Numbered from the stretch's first letter, positions 30,100-40,211 are shown. The stretch: DNA of 64,000 bases from an uncultured Clostridia bacterium (GCA_946407065.1 CAMJMQ010000004.1:1-64000), one strand, 5' to 3'. The notes: generated by a model not told the origin, from the letters alone. A program made the numbers and translations.

Positions 30100-31486
30100 G
30101 GTTCAAACCCCCGTTGACCAAATAATATTCCCCATCACGGGTCAGATCCGCTTTTGCCTGCGCGGAGGTACCGATCCCCTCGATCCACAACACGGTCGAA
30201 CCCTCGGCGACGATCGGGATGGTATCACGCAGTTCACGCGGTATTTTACGCTCATTAAAGAGCTTTTTTAATGTTTTTGTCACGCCGCGTCGGGGATCGG
30301 TAAAGGTATCGCCCGCGCGACGGCGTCGAATCACGGTATCTCGTGTCATTATAGCACACGGGATCCCCTGATGTAATAATAAATTGTTAATTTTTTCACT
30401 GCTTAGATCAAGCGGCGGAGCGATCTCAAAAAGCAATCCGTCAAGGATCTTGATTCGTGTACCGTGTTGTTTCATGTAATCGAAGATCGGTACGCAATAA
30501 TCATCCTTGCTGAGCAGCTTCGGCACGATTCTCAGGATACCCTGCGCGCAGGACGCGACATAACCGCCGCCGATATCGACCGCGCCGTTTGATCGCATTG
30601 CTTCTATTATAAGCGCTGTGTGTTGAAAGTCAACAGGCGCAGCGGCTTTTTCCAAAATGTTTTTGACAGCGTATTTCAAAAGGATCGGCTCACACTGCAA
30701 GAGCCTCTCACATGACCAGCCGTATGGGACTTTTGCCGCTTTTAATTCCTTTTCAGAAATTTGTGACAAATATTCATCCGCTTCACGCAGGATCGTTGAC
30801 GTTCTGCCGATGCTCTCCCCTACGCTCGGATTCAGCTCACGCAATACGGGCATGACCCGATGACGGAGCTTGTTGCGCGTGTAGTCGTCGGAAAGGTTCG
30901 TCGAATCGGTCACATAGGTAAGATCGTTCTCAGCGCAATAGGCTTCGATCTCGGCACGTGTACAGAGGAGCAGCGGTCGGATGATGTTATCGCGCTTGAC
31001 GGGGATCCCGGCAAGTCCTGCAAGTCCTGCTCCGCGGGTCAGGTTCCAAAGAACCGTCTCGGCATTATCGTCACTGTGGTGAGCGGTCGCGATCTTCGCG
31101 GTACCCAGCTTGTCATCGCAGACCCACTGCAGGAAATCATAACGCATTTTTCTGCCGCGGAGCTCTACGCTCTCGCCGTATCGCTTGGCAATCGACGGCA
31201 CATCCGCTTGAAAGTGGAAGAAATAGACGTCCATCTTTTCGCACAGCGCCTTGCAGAAGCGTTCGTCACGATCCGCCTCTTCCCCACGGATACCGTGGTT
31301 GAAGTGCGCCGCGTATAATGTCAGATCCCATTCTTCTCTAAAAGAATTAAAGATATGCAGCAGCGCGACGGAATCCGCGCCGCCCGACAGGGCAATCAGC
31401 ACCTTATCCCCTGTTTGCAACAGATGGTTTTGACTGATAAAGCGTTTGACCTTGGCGACAAAGCCGTCACAGGCGCCGTTACTCAT
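30092..31486 (-). CDS. tilS: tRNA(Ile)-lysidine synthase
   Basis: TilS converts cytidine-34 of tRNA-Ile(CAU) to lysidine, allowing AUA decoding. The 464-aa protein has the PP-loop VLIALSGGADSVALLHIFNSF near residue 24, HFNHGIRGEEADRDERFC, TAHHSDDNAETVLWNLTRGAGLAGLAGIP, and the C-terminal TilS domain with RRRAGDTFTDPRRGVTKTLKKLFNERKIP. I start at the ATG at 31486, which lies inside the last codons of dnaB. The frame continues upstream to 31750 but that part is an Arg/Ser-rich shadow of dnaB. Confidence 0.95.
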   Translation of the reverse strand: MSNGACDGFVAKVKRFISQNHLLQTGDKVLIALSGGADSVALLHIFNSFREEWDLTLYAAHFNHGIRGEEADRDERFCKALCEKMDVYFFHFQADVPSIAKRYGESVELRGRKMRYDFLQWVCDDKLGTAKIATAHHSDDNAETVLWNLTRGAGLAGLAGIPVKRDNIIRPLLLCTRAEIEAYCAENDLTYVTDSTNLSDDYTRNKLRHRVMPVLRELNPSVGESIGRTSTILREADEYLSQISEKELKAAKVPYGWSCERLLQCEPILLKYAVKNILEKAAAPVDFQHTALIIEAMRSNGAVDIGGGYVASCAQGILRIVPKLLSKDDYCVPIFDYMKQHGTRIKILDGLLFEIAPPLDLSSEKINNLLLHQGIPCAIMTRDTVIRRRRAGDTFTDPRRGVTKTLKKLFNERKIPRELRDTIPIVAEGSTVLWIEGIGTSAQAKADLTRDGEYYLVNGGLNHA

Positions 31487-32846
31487 GGCTGTGGTCTTGT
31501 CCGGTGAAGCGCATGAACTCGCCCTGCCAATGGAGCTTGACGGAGGTGGTCTCACCGTGGCGGTTCTTGGCGACGATACACTCGCCGCTGTTCTGATCGA
31601 CCGCCGCCTGCACCGTCTCAGCGCCCTTTTCGCGCTCATAGTAGCCGTCGCGGTACAGGAACAGCACAATATCCGCGTCCTGCTCGATCGAACCCGAATC
31701 ACGCAGATCGGAAAGCTGCGGACGGTGATCCTGTCGCTGTTCCGAAGCACGGCTGAGCTGGCTCAGGCAGATGACGGGAACGTTGATCTCCTTCGCTAAG
31801 ATCTTCAGATTTCGGGTCAGCTCGGAGATCTCCTGCACACGGTTGCCGTCACGGCGACCCGTGGACATCAGCTGGAGATAGTCGATGACAACGAGATCGG
31901 GATTTTTGAGCCTTCTGAGCTTCGCCTTCATCTCGGGCACGGTGATACCGGGCGTATCATCCAGATACAGCTGGGCGTTTTTCAGGATATCGCCGGCGCC
32001 GATCAGTCGGTTCCATTCCTCCTGACTGAGCCTGCCGGTACGCAGCTTGGTGCCGCTGACGAGCGCCTCGGACGAGAGCAGTCGGGACGCAAGCTGTTCC
32101 TTGGTCATTTCCAGTGAGAAGAAAGCGACCTTCTTCTTGGCGATGACGCTGACGTTGCGCGCGATATTCAGCGCGAACGAGGTCTTACCCATACCGGGAC
32201 GCGCCGCGAGCAGGATCAGGTCGGAGCGGTTCAGACCCGTGATAACGCGGTCAAGGTCGCCGATACCGGTGGATACCGGCTTGATGGTGTCATCGTCACG
32301 GCTGAGCATATCGAGCCTGTCAAAGGTCTGGAACAGCACCTCGTCGATGCGCTGCAGCCCTTGGATATTCTTTCCGCGGCGGATATCAAAGATCTTCTGC
32401 TCGGCGGAATCGATCAAAAGCTGCGGTTCCATCTCGCCGTCGGAGCTGTCCTCGATGATATCACGCGCGGCATTCATCAACGCGCGCACATCATATTTAT
32501 CGCGTACGATCCTCGCGTAATTCTCGACATTGGTGATGGAGGGACAACTCTGGGCAAGCTGAACAAGATAGGTTTTGCCCGTTGCCTCGTCAAAATCACG
32601 CTCCATCTTGAGCGTTTCGAGCACGGTGATCTGGTCTACCGCCTTACCGGTGGTAAACATCGACATCATCGCCGCGTAGATCGTGCGGTGGTTGGCAATA
32701 TAAAAATATTCGGATGACGGAAGGATCTCCGCCACGCGGGCGATCGCGTCCGGCTCCATCAAAATGGCGCCGAGCACTGCCTGCTCCGCCTCGGGCGAAT
32801 ACGGCAGCCGCAATCCGTTATAGACAGTTGTACTATTTTCAGGCAT
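31479..32846 (-). CDS. dnaB: Replicative DNA helicase DnaB
   Basis: DnaB is the hexameric helicase of the replication fork. The 455-aa protein has the N-terminal domain (LPYSPEAEQAVLGAILMEPDAI), Walker A LAARPGMGKTSFALNIA near residue 210, and the LVVIDYLQLMS Walker B. The SQLSRASEQRQDHRPQLSDLRDSGSIEQDADIVLFLYRD segment contains the arginine-finger region. Its stop overlaps the tilS start. Adjacency to rplI and gdpP is the classical Firmicutes arrangement. Confidence 0.97.
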   Translation of the reverse strand: MPENSTTVYNGLRLPYSPEAEQAVLGAILMEPDAIARVAEILPSSEYFYIANHRTIYAAMMSMFTTGKAVDQITVLETLKMERDFDEATGKTYLVQLAQSCPSITNVENYARIVRDKYDVRALMNAARDIIEDSSDGEMEPQLLIDSAEQKIFDIRRGKNIQGLQRIDEVLFQTFDRLDMLSRDDDTIKPVSTGIGDLDRVITGLNRSDLILLAARPGMGKTSFALNIARNVSVIAKKKVAFFSLEMTKEQLASRLLSSEALVSGTKLRTGRLSQEEWNRLIGAGDILKNAQLYLDDTPGITVPEMKAKLRRLKNPDLVVIDYLQLMSTGRRDGNRVQEISELTRNLKILAKEINVPVICLSQLSRASEQRQDHRPQLSDLRDSGSIEQDADIVLFLYRDGYYEREKGAETVQAAVDQNSGECIVAKNRHGETTSVKLHWQGEFMRFTGQDHSHE

Positions 32847-32898
32847 AATCTTTTCCCCGGTGAGAATGACGGAAGGACTTTTCCTGATCGCAGGATCA

Positions 32899-32926
32899 AC
32901 TCCTCACTCCTAACTCCTCACTCCTA
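32899..32926. repeat. Heptad repeat, four ACTCCTM units
   Basis: ACTCCTC and ACTCCTA alternate between rplI and dnaB, just past the rplI stop codon. It uses the same word as at 45610-45637 and 41458-41513 (reverse complement). Confidence 0.75.
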
Positions 32927-32933
32927 ACTAAAT

Positions 32934-33380
32934 TTAAGCTTTCTCGACAGAGATCGTGCAGTGGGCGGTGATGCCGGAATAAAGCTTGATCTCCACATCA
33001 TACTCGCCGAGATTTTTGATATCATCCTTGAGGGTGACCTTGCGCTTATCGACGTCGACATGCTTACGATTCTTGACCTCGGCAGCGATATCCTTGGCGG
33101 TGATGCTGCCGAAAAGCTTTCCGTTCTCACCCGCCTTCGCCTTGATAACGAACTTGGAGCCCTCGAGCTCCTCCTTCGCCTTATTGGCGTTGGCAATCGC
33201 GGTGTTGATCTTATATTGCTTGCTCTGCTCGGCGTTCTTGAACTCGTTCATCGCCTGTGCGTTCGCTTCCTTCGCGACATTGCGCGGAAAAAGGAAGTTG
33301 CGCGCGTAACCGTCGGATACGCTGACGAGATCTCCCTTTTTGCCGAGGGACTTGACGTCCTGTAACAGAATCACTTTCAT
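32934..33380 (-). CDS. rplI: 50S ribosomal protein L9
   Basis: L9 binds 23S rRNA near the L1 stalk region. The 148-aa protein begins [33 protein letters not shown], the highly conserved N-domain. A connecting helix ([36 protein letters not shown]) and a C-domain ([29 protein letters not shown]) follow. It lies between gdpP (27-bp gap) and dnaB. AGGAGGTATAG supplies a strong Shine-Dalgarno. Confidence 0.98.
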   Translation of the reverse strand: MKVILLQDVKSLGKKGDLVSVSDGYARNFLFPRNVAKEANAQAMNEFKNAEQSKQYKINTAIANANKAKEELEGSKFVIKAKAGENGKLFGSITAKDIAAEVKNRKHVDVDKRKVTLKDDIKNLGEYDVEIKLYSGITAHCTISVEKA

Positions 33381-33407
33381 AATCTATACCTCCTGTAAAA
33401 CACAGTC

Positions 33408-35348
33408 TTATTTGAATTTCCACTCTTTCAAAATTTTGATCAATTGTTCTTTGGCTTCATTTAAGGAAACGCCTTTTATCTGCGTCGCCGCCATGGTCTG
33501 ATGACCGCCGCCGCCCAGCGCCTCCATCACGAGCTGCACATTCATCTTGCCGAACGAACGCGCCGAGATATTGACGGTGCGCATATCGATACGTGAGATG
33601 ACGAACGAGGCGTAAGTATCCTGGATCATCAGCAGATCATCGGCAGCCTGCGCGCATACAACGCGGGAGCTGCGTGAGGAATCGTCCGCTACGGTGACCG
33701 CGCAGTGATTGACGATCTGCGCGGAGGATACCAGCAGGCTCTTCTCTCTGTAGTTATCCAAGGAGTTCGCGAAGACGTTGCGAACCGCTACGGTATCGGC
33801 GCCCTTCTTGCGGAGGAATGCCGCCGCCTCAAAGGTACGCACCCCCGTATTGATGACAAAGTTCTTGGTATCCAGCATGATACCGGCTAACAGCGCCTCT
33901 GCCTCGATCTGGTTGAGTACATCATCGGCAAGATACTCGATGACCTCGGTGACCAGCTCAGACGCGGAGGATGCGTTGGGTTCATGCAAAAAAACGCTGG
34001 CGTTATCGATGGCATTCACCATCTTGCGGTGATGGTCGATGACGATCACGTTACCGCAATTTTTATACAATCGCTCGCTCTCAATGAAATCGGGCGACTG
34101 AGTATCGACAACGATCAGCAATGTTCGCGCACCCGACATCAAAATACCTTTATCGGGATAGATGAACATATCCTCACGGGTCTCGCTGAGCTGCTTGATC
34201 ATATCACGCGCCATCGAACGATCGATATCGGTAACGATATGACAGGTTTTGTTATATTTTTTCGTGACCAGCGAATAGATACCCGCCGCCGCGCCGATGC
34301 AGTCCAGATCGGAAAAACGGTGACCTGTCACCAGCACGCGGTCGCTCATCTCGATCGCCTCGGCGATCTGCTGCGAGATCGCGCGCACCTTGACCTTGGA
34401 GGTCTTCTCAATGCCCTTCGCGACGCCGCCGAAAAAGACATATTCATTATTCGTCAGGATCGCGACCTGATCGCCGCCTCTGCCCAAGGACATATCCAGC
34501 GCTTTTCTCGCTTGAGAGGCACTCTCCGTCAGCGATACACAGCCGTGACCGATACCGATCGACAAGGTGGCGGGTCTGCCGTGATAACGGATGGAGCGGA
34601 TCGCGTCCAGCAGGCTGAATTTGTCCTCCATCTGGTGGTTGAGGATCTCTTCCTCCAGGATGGCGATATAGCGGTTCTCGCCCAGACGGCGCATCAGGAT
34701 ATCATACTCGGTCGCCCAGCCGTACAGGATGTTTTCCGCCGCCAGATGAGCGGCTGCCGCTTCCTGATCCGCGTCGGACGAAAAGTCTTCGATATTATCG
34801 AATACGATCAGCGCGACACTGGTCTTGGTGTCATAATACTGATCGACGATGTTTTTATAGTAGGTGTCGTCGACGAATTCAAACAACATCCCCTGTTCCG
34901 TTGGTCGGACGAAGGTAGTGAAGCGTCTGCCCGCGAACTCAGAGTCAAACACACCTCGTTTGAGCGCCTGTTCCGGATCGATGCCCGGGATAAAGGTCGT
35001 GATGGGCGCGTTGACGCCTTCCACTTCATCGAGAAAGATCCTGCGGAACAGCGCGTTATAGGCGATCACCTCGCCGTGCGTGCCGCAGATCGCGACAGGA
35101 GTCTTGATCATTTCCAGCGACTTTTGCGACGGATCAAAGCAATCCATCATCGCCGATCGCGCTACATCACGGATATAATTGCCAAACCTCATCACGGCGA
35201 TAAAGATGACCGTGATGACGATCATCGTCACGCCTAACTCGATGAATCCGACGATCGGATTATAGATAATGGTGATACCCGACATCGGGATCATCAATAC
35301 CGCGAGGAACAGGAATGCGGGAATCACAGTCCAAACATGTTTTTTCAT
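33408..35348 (-). CDS. gdpP: Cyclic-di-AMP phosphodiesterase GdpP
   Basis: GdpP degrades c-di-AMP and so tunes potassium and cell-wall homeostasis. The 646-aa protein has two N-terminal membrane helices, a degenerate PAS domain (ICGTHGEVIAYNALFRRIF), a degenerate GGDEF domain (LGENRYIAILEEE...GIGHG) and a DHH/DHHA1 phosphoesterase. The catalytic part shows VTGHRFSDLDCIGAAAG, VVDTQSPDFI, VIDHHRKM with the DHH-type triad, and C-terminal ALGGGGHQTMAATQI. Complete and of usual length. First gene of the gdpP-rplI-dnaB-tilS-hpt-ftsH run. Confidence 0.96.
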   Translation of the reverse strand: MKKHVWTVIPAFLFLAVLMIPMSGITIIYNPIVGFIELGVTMIVITVIFIAVMRFGNYIRDVARSAMMDCFDPSQKSLEMIKTPVAICGTHGEVIAYNALFRRIFLDEVEGVNAPITTFIPGIDPEQALKRGVFDSEFAGRRFTTFVRPTEQGMLFEFVDDTYYKNIVDQYYDTKTSVALIVFDNIEDFSSDADQEAAAAHLAAENILYGWATEYDILMRRLGENRYIAILEEEILNHQMEDKFSLLDAIRSIRYHGRPATLSIGIGHGCVSLTESASQARKALDMSLGRGGDQVAILTNNEYVFFGGVAKGIEKTSKVKVRAISQQIAEAIEMSDRVLVTGHRFSDLDCIGAAAGIYSLVTKKYNKTCHIVTDIDRSMARDMIKQLSETREDMFIYPDKGILMSGARTLLIVVDTQSPDFIESERLYKNCGNVIVIDHHRKMVNAIDNASVFLHEPNASSASELVTEVIEYLADDVLNQIEAEALLAGIMLDTKNFVINTGVRTFEAAAFLRKKGADTVAVRNVFANSLDNYREKSLLVSSAQIVNHCAVTVADDSSRSSRVVCAQAADDLLMIQDTYASFVISRIDMRTVNISARSFGKMNVQLVMEALGGGGHQTMAATQIKGVSLNEAKEQLIKILKEWKFK

Positions 35349-35433
35349 AAAACACCTTATTTCTGATTATTTCGACTGACAAATCCGTTTCGTTTCTATC
35401 AGTCGCAGTAAAGGCGAAAATTGAATCGCGTGC

Positions 35434-36918
35434 TCATTGCCACAGCGACTTCTGCCCATTAGCGTGTTGGAAGATCGCTTTCGCATCGGCGGCGTTGACT
35501 TTGTTTTTCGGAGCAGTAACATCCGCGCACTTGAGCTTATAGGAATCGGTGATCAGCTCTTGCTCGTTAGCATGCCTGGACACCGCTTTCGCGTCGGCGG
35601 AGTTGACCCTGCCGTTATTGTCGACATCGCCGATGGGGTTGATCTGGCACTTGAGCTCCGGCGTTCCGGCGGTGACAGCGACGGTGACGCTTTTGGAGAC
35701 GTGGTTCGCCTTTGAGACGGTCAGCAGATACAAGCCCGAGGGAACGTCGGAAAAGCTGAACGAGGCGGAATTGCCGTAAACCGTTTTGGTAAAGCCGATA
35801 GTGCTGTCGCTGCGGTTCGCCAGCGTGACCTTTACCGCGCCGGCGTTATCAAGATAGCTCTTGATCGTACCGCTTACGGTATTGCCGGCGGTGCAGGTGA
35901 ACCAACGGCTCATATTGATCTTTTTCTTCGGCGAGGCGATGAAGATGGAGGCGGTGGCGTCCTTGCCGTTCATCGTGCCGGTCAACCCGGACGCGGCGAA
36001 CTCATAGCCCTCGGTCGGGATCAGGGTGACCTGCGCGCTGTATCTCTTTCCTTCGGTGAAGGTATCGGTATCCGGGTTCATGAGATCGCCGTCCTCGGTG
36101 TACCAGTTGACATATCCGTAATTCGGTATCGTCGGTCTGTAGCCGCAGTTTGCGGGGATCAAGCACTCGCCGTCGGGCGCTTCACCCGCGACAGGCTCGG
36201 TGATACCGGAGATGGCGAAGTTTGATACGACCGTCCTGCCCTGATAGGTAATCAGATCGGTTTGACAGCTCTTACTCTCGCGATAATCCTTCCCGTTTCT
36301 TGCACTAACGATCGCTAAATACTGATCGCCCACCGTCAGATGCTCGGTAAAGTCCACCTTGGTTTGGTAGGTCGTATCTGCTCTGACATGAAATTGTGCG
36401 TCAGATCGATAGATCAGTACCGTGTATGCTGTCGCATTCGGCACAGGATCCCATGAAACAACGCCGTTATTGGCGAACTTCGCGACAGGCGTATCGAGTA
36501 TTTCGATATTCGTTGAAATGATATTGGATTCACCTGTTGCGATCGTTTTTCCGTATTTGTCGACGGCTTCGATTCTGACCTGATAGTCAGAGCCGCCCCA
36601 CCCATAATCGGTAAAGTAACTGCTGTCAAGCGTCACACCGCAACCCTTAGCCGCCGAGTGTGATAAGACAGAGCCGACCTGAGCAAACTGATCCTCTCTG
36701 TTTGTCATGTTATTCTTGACCCAAATATAATACAATTCAGCATTTTGAATAGGATTCCAGATCAAACCGGCTGTATTTGTCTCGGGATAATAGATCAAGG
36801 TGACCGTTATTTCGGGGAGCGTGCCGTCAGCGCCTATGCCCGCCGCGCCCGTCGTCACCGGCAGGGCGGTCAGGAGCATAACGAATACAAGAAAAAGAGA
36901 TAAGAATGATTTTTTCAT
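35434..36918 (-). CDS. Secreted protein with C-terminal dockerin-like repeat
   Basis: The 494-aa protein has a signal peptide (KKSFLSLFLVFVMLLTALPVTTGA). Two fibronectin-III-like segments follow, in the VTLIYYPETNTAGLIWNPIQNAELYYIWV style, then a CarboxypepD-like beta domain (TVSGTIKSYLDNAGAVKVTLANR). The C-terminus has two dockerin-type repeats, GDVDNNGRVNSADAKAVSRHA and CADVTAPKNKVNAADAKAIFQHA. The second repeat has lost part of the calcium ligands (TAPKNK). I start at the ATG at 36918, preceded by GGAGGT. It is upstream-adjacent to RNase J, with a repeat between. Confidence 0.83.
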   Translation of the reverse strand: MKKSFLSLFLVFVMLLTALPVTTGAAGIGADGTLPEITVTLIYYPETNTAGLIWNPIQNAELYYIWVKNNMTNREDQFAQVGSVLSHSAAKGCGVTLDSSYFTDYGWGGSDYQVRIEAVDKYGKTIATGESNIISTNIEILDTPVAKFANNGVVSWDPVPNATAYTVLIYRSDAQFHVRADTTYQTKVDFTEHLTVGDQYLAIVSARNGKDYRESKSCQTDLITYQGRTVVSNFAISGITEPVAGEAPDGECLIPANCGYRPTIPNYGYVNWYTEDGDLMNPDTDTFTEGKRYSAQVTLIPTEGYEFAASGLTGTMNGKDATASIFIASPKKKINMSRWFTCTAGNTVSGTIKSYLDNAGAVKVTLANRSDSTIGFTKTVYGNSASFSFSDVPSGLYLLTVSKANHVSKSVTVAVTAGTPELKCQINPIGDVDNNGRVNSADAKAVSRHANEQELITDSYKLKCADVTAPKNKVNAADAKAIFQHANGQKSLWQ

Positions 36919-36938
36919 AACAGACCTCCTATATCTGC

Positions 36939-36985
36939 CGAGATTGCCACGGGCTGACACGCGTGTCGAGCCCTCGCAATGACCG
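36939..36985. repeat. GATTGCC/GCAATGAC element with GACACGCGTGTC apex
   Basis: GAGATTGCCACGGGCTGACACGCGTGTCGAGCCCTCGCAATGACC. The stem GGGCT/AGCCC encloses a perfect 12-base palindrome at 36956-36967. It is located between RNase J and the dockerin gene. Confidence 0.7.
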
Positions 36986-37012
36986 TTATCATAACCGATC
37001 ATTGTGAGCGGC

Positions 37013-38842
37013 TTATACCTCCATCAAAATCGGTAAAATCATCGGGGAGCGTCCTGTCTGGCGGACGATCAGCTTTGCGATATCATCCTTGATCAGGTTC
37101 TTGATCACACCCCACTCATGGATATTCCTGCGGGAGCAATCCTCCAAAATATCGTGGGACAGCGACTTGATGTCGTCCATGAGGTCACCGCTCTCGCGCA
37201 CATAGACAAAGCCGCGGGAGACGATATCGGGGCCGCTGACGACATGACCGTCGTACACATCCAGAGAAGCGACGATGATGATCAAGCCGTCCTGACCGAG
37301 GTGCTTACGATCTCTGAGGACGATCGAACCGACGTCGCCGACGCCCAGACCGTCGACAAATACCTTGCCGGACGGAACAGGCTCCGCTTCTTTGAAGCCG
37401 TTCTCGCTGATCTCGACCGACTTGCCGATATCGCCGATATAGATATCCTTGCTGTCCATGCCGAGCGACATGGCGAGCGAGCGGTGCTTTTGCAGCATCT
37501 TCTGCTCACCGTGGATCGGGATGAAATACCGCGGCTTGACCAGGGAGTGAATGAGCTTGAGCTCTTCCTGACAGGCATGACCGGATACGTGCACCTCGTA
37601 CATGCTCTCGTAGACAACGTCACAGCCGCGCTTCAACAGCTCGTCGACAACATTGCCGACGGCGCGTTCATTACCGGGAATGGGATTGGCGGAGATGATG
37701 ATGAAATCACCCGCGCCGACAGACACCTTGCGGTGGTCGGAATACGCCATACGGGACAGCGCCGACATCGGCTCACCCTGCGAGCCGGTGGTAGCCAGTA
37801 CGATCTTCTCGGGCGGATAGTCCTTAAGCTGATCGATATCGATGATCAGGTTATCGGGCACCTTGACATAGCCCAGCTCCTGCGCTACCTTCATATAGTT
37901 GATCATGGAGCGACCCGAGAACGCGACCTTCCTGCCGTACTTGACGGCGCAGTTGATGATCAGCTGGATACGGCTGATATTGGACGCAAAGGTCGCGATG
38001 ATGATGCGTTTCTTCATCGCGGACGCGAACAGATGATCAAAGCTGTCGGTGACCTTCTGCTCTGTCTGTGTATAGCCGGGGCGTTCGGCATTGGTGCTCT
38101 CGGCAAGCAGTGCCAGAACCCCCTCATCACCCAGCGCGGCAAAACGGTTCAGATCGGTCATCTTGCCCTCGATGGGCGTATAATCGACCTTGAAGTCGCC
38201 CGTATGGACGATGGTGCCCGCGGGCGTATGCATCGCGATCGCTACCGAATCGGGGATGGAGTGATTGACATGGATCAGCTCGATCTCAAAGCAGCCGAGC
38301 TTGAAGGTGTCGCCCGCGTTCTTTTTGACCAGTGTGGGCGGTGCGGAAAGGCTGTGCTCACGCAATTTGTTCTCGATCAATCCGATGGTAAGGGGCGTAC
38401 CGTAGATCGGCACATTGATCTTCGCCAGCAAAAACGGGATGCCGCCGATATGATCCTCATGTCCGTGCGTGATCACCACGCCGCGGATCTTATCCTTGTT
38501 CTGCTCGAGATAGGTGTAATCCGGAATAACCAGATCGACGCCCAGCATATCGCCGTCGGGGAACGCCATACCGCAGTCGATAAGGATGATGTCGTTCTCA
38601 CACTCGAACACGGTCAGGTTCTTGCCGATCTCATTGAGTCCGCCGAGGAACGATACGCGTACAGGCGGCTTGGTCGGCGCTTTCTTTTTGGAGGAACGCG
38701 ACTTTCTGCCTTTTGTGTTGACAGTCACGTTCACCTTATGCGTACGCTTTACGGCAATGGTTTTTTCTTTTTTCTTCGTATTTCGGGGCATTTTTACTTT
38801 GCCCTTGCTTTTCATTTGAGGCTTCTTTTTCATTTCGCTCAA
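37013..38842 (-). CDS. rnj: Ribonuclease J
   Basis: RNase J is a metallo-beta-lactamase/beta-CASP nuclease with endo- and 5'-3' exonuclease activity on mRNA and rRNA. The 609-aa protein has the metal motif ITHGHEDHIGGIPF near residue 125, VNHSIPDSVAI, IVHTGDFKVDYTP, and the beta-CASP region IATFASNISRIQ through HVSGHACQEELKL and YFIPIHGEQKMLQKH. The first 60 residues are an extra lysine-rich tail (KKKPQMKSKGKVKMPRN... SRSSKKKAP) not found in B. subtilis RNase J1, perhaps for RNA or ribosome contact. No second RNase J is in the window. Confidence 0.95.
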   Translation of the reverse strand: MSEMKKKPQMKSKGKVKMPRNTKKKEKTIAVKRTHKVNVTVNTKGRKSRSSKKKAPTKPPVRVSFLGGLNEIGKNLTVFECENDIILIDCGMAFPDGDMLGVDLVIPDYTYLEQNKDKIRGVVITHGHEDHIGGIPFLLAKINVPIYGTPLTIGLIENKLREHSLSAPPTLVKKNAGDTFKLGCFEIELIHVNHSIPDSVAIAMHTPAGTIVHTGDFKVDYTPIEGKMTDLNRFAALGDEGVLALLAESTNAERPGYTQTEQKVTDSFDHLFASAMKKRIIIATFASNISRIQLIINCAVKYGRKVAFSGRSMINYMKVAQELGYVKVPDNLIIDIDQLKDYPPEKIVLATTGSQGEPMSALSRMAYSDHRKVSVGAGDFIIISANPIPGNERAVGNVVDELLKRGCDVVYESMYEVHVSGHACQEELKLIHSLVKPRYFIPIHGEQKMLQKHRSLAMSLGMDSKDIYIGDIGKSVEISENGFKEAEPVPSGKVFVDGLGVGDVGSIVLRDRKHLGQDGLIIIVASLDVYDGHVVSGPDIVSRGFVYVRESGDLMDDIKSLSHDILEDCSRRNIHEWGVIKNLIKDDIAKLIVRQTGRSPMILPILMEV

Positions 38843-38879
38843 ATAAATACCTCCTTCATTTCAAAATATATGTAGATCT

Positions 38880-40100
38880 GTTCCCTTTTCCGATCAAGAA
38901 CAGATAGATGACCCTATCGATCAATATGCAGCAGCAAAAACAAACATACTCCCACTTATACACCATATACTATACCAAATTTTTGCGATCTGGTCAAGTG
39001 GTGGATGTGTAAAACATGGCGATCGCGTACAACCGGCGTTTGTAAACGGAGCAAAGGTTTATCGTAGGGACGAGCATTGTTCGTCCTTACGGTAAACGTC
39101 ACATAGAGTTGTAGGGTACGGCGCTTGTCGACGTACCGAAAGGCTTTTGCTCGACGACATTTTCAGGCGGAGCATATCCCGGCATCCGTAGGGACGATCA
39201 TCGGACACGCGTGTCCTCGTCAGCGTGGAGGAGGCGGCGTATTCCTATCGCACGTTTTCGATAACGGATACGCCCGTCGTTCTCGGATGGTCAATGACCA
39301 TCCCTACGGAATAGTTGATTTGCTCCGCGATAGATGACATTTGTCGGATGGGTCGCGGTACGTCATAAATGCCGTCCCCTACGATAAACGTTGATTTGCT
39401 CCGCTGTGGATGGCGTTGAACGGATAGATTTTCGGGAGGAGCAAGCCCCTCCCCTACATGTAACGTTTCAGTGAAATTGTAGGGGAGCGCCTCGGTGCTC
39501 CCGCGGTAGGGCGTTGGATAACGACACATGTCGGTTAAGGAAATAAAGCGTCACCGGAGGGACGATCACCGGACACGCATGTCCTCGTCCGCATGGCAGA
39601 GGCGCTGTATTCCTATTTCACGTTTTCGATAACGGATACGCCCGTCGTTCTCGGATGGTCAATGACCATCCCTACGGAATAGTTGATTTGCTCCGCGATA
39701 GATGACATTTGTCGGATGGGTCGCGGTACGTCATAAATGCCGTCCCCTACGATAAACGTTGATTTGCTCCGCTGTGGATGGCGTTGAACGGATAGATTTT
39801 CGGGAGGAGCAAGCCCCTCCCCTACATGTAACGTTTCAGTGAAATTGTAGGGGAGCGCCTCGGTGCTCCCGCGGTAGGGCGTTGGATAACGACACATGTC
39901 GGTTAAGGAAATGAAGCGTCACCGGAGGCACGATCATCGGACACGCGTGTCCTCGTCCGCATGGCAGAGGCGCTGTATTTCTATCTCACATTTTCGATAA
40001 CGGATACGCCCGTCATTCTCGGTACGTCATAAATGCCGTACCCTACGGAACAATTGATTTGCTCCGCATTGGATGACATTGAACTCAGAACGCCGAATCC
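38880..40100. repeat. 1.2-kb REP-like array with 368-bp tandem units
   Basis: No gene. The anchor TTTTCG recurs at 39255, 39623 and 39991, giving a 368-bp period with two nearly complete units and a partial third. Each unit has about six GTAG-footed hairpins (for example 39285-39306 GGATGG/CCATCC, 39357-39382, about 39436-39460 GGGAGGAG/CTCCC and about 39479-39505), plus a GTAGGGACGATC stem with a GGACACGCGTGTCC tip (39203-39216, 39571-39584, 39939-39952). Single REPs at 39064-39087 and 39111-39137 precede the array. Short ORFs at 39245-39529 and 39613-39897 are identical read-throughs, not genes. Confidence 0.85.
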
Positions 40101-40211
40101 ATGTATCCTCTCCCTATTATTGGTACGATTTGGCAACGTATACCCAACGCACTTGCAATGCGAGCGAAATCTGTTATAATAATGAAAGAATCTGCGAAGG
40201 ATGTGATTCCC

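Noticed and set aside
31487..31750. N-terminal extension of TilS
   Set aside because: The extra 88 residues are Arg/Ser-rich and overlap dnaB in another frame. A proper start exists at 31486.
37118..38875. 585-aa plus-strand ORF opposite the RNase J gene
   Set aside because: Antisense shadow of RNase J with low-complexity Asp/His/Arg content. Other long opposite-strand ORFs (for example 7652-8926, 33984-35237, 43506-44747) are the same kind.
39245..39897. Two identical 94-aa minus ORFs
   Set aside because: They read through the 368-bp REP array; identity follows from the tandem repeat, not from a protein family.
38880..40100. CRISPR array
   Set aside because: The repeat unit is 368 bp and is made of palindromes, with no short regular repeats separated by unique spacers and no cas gene.
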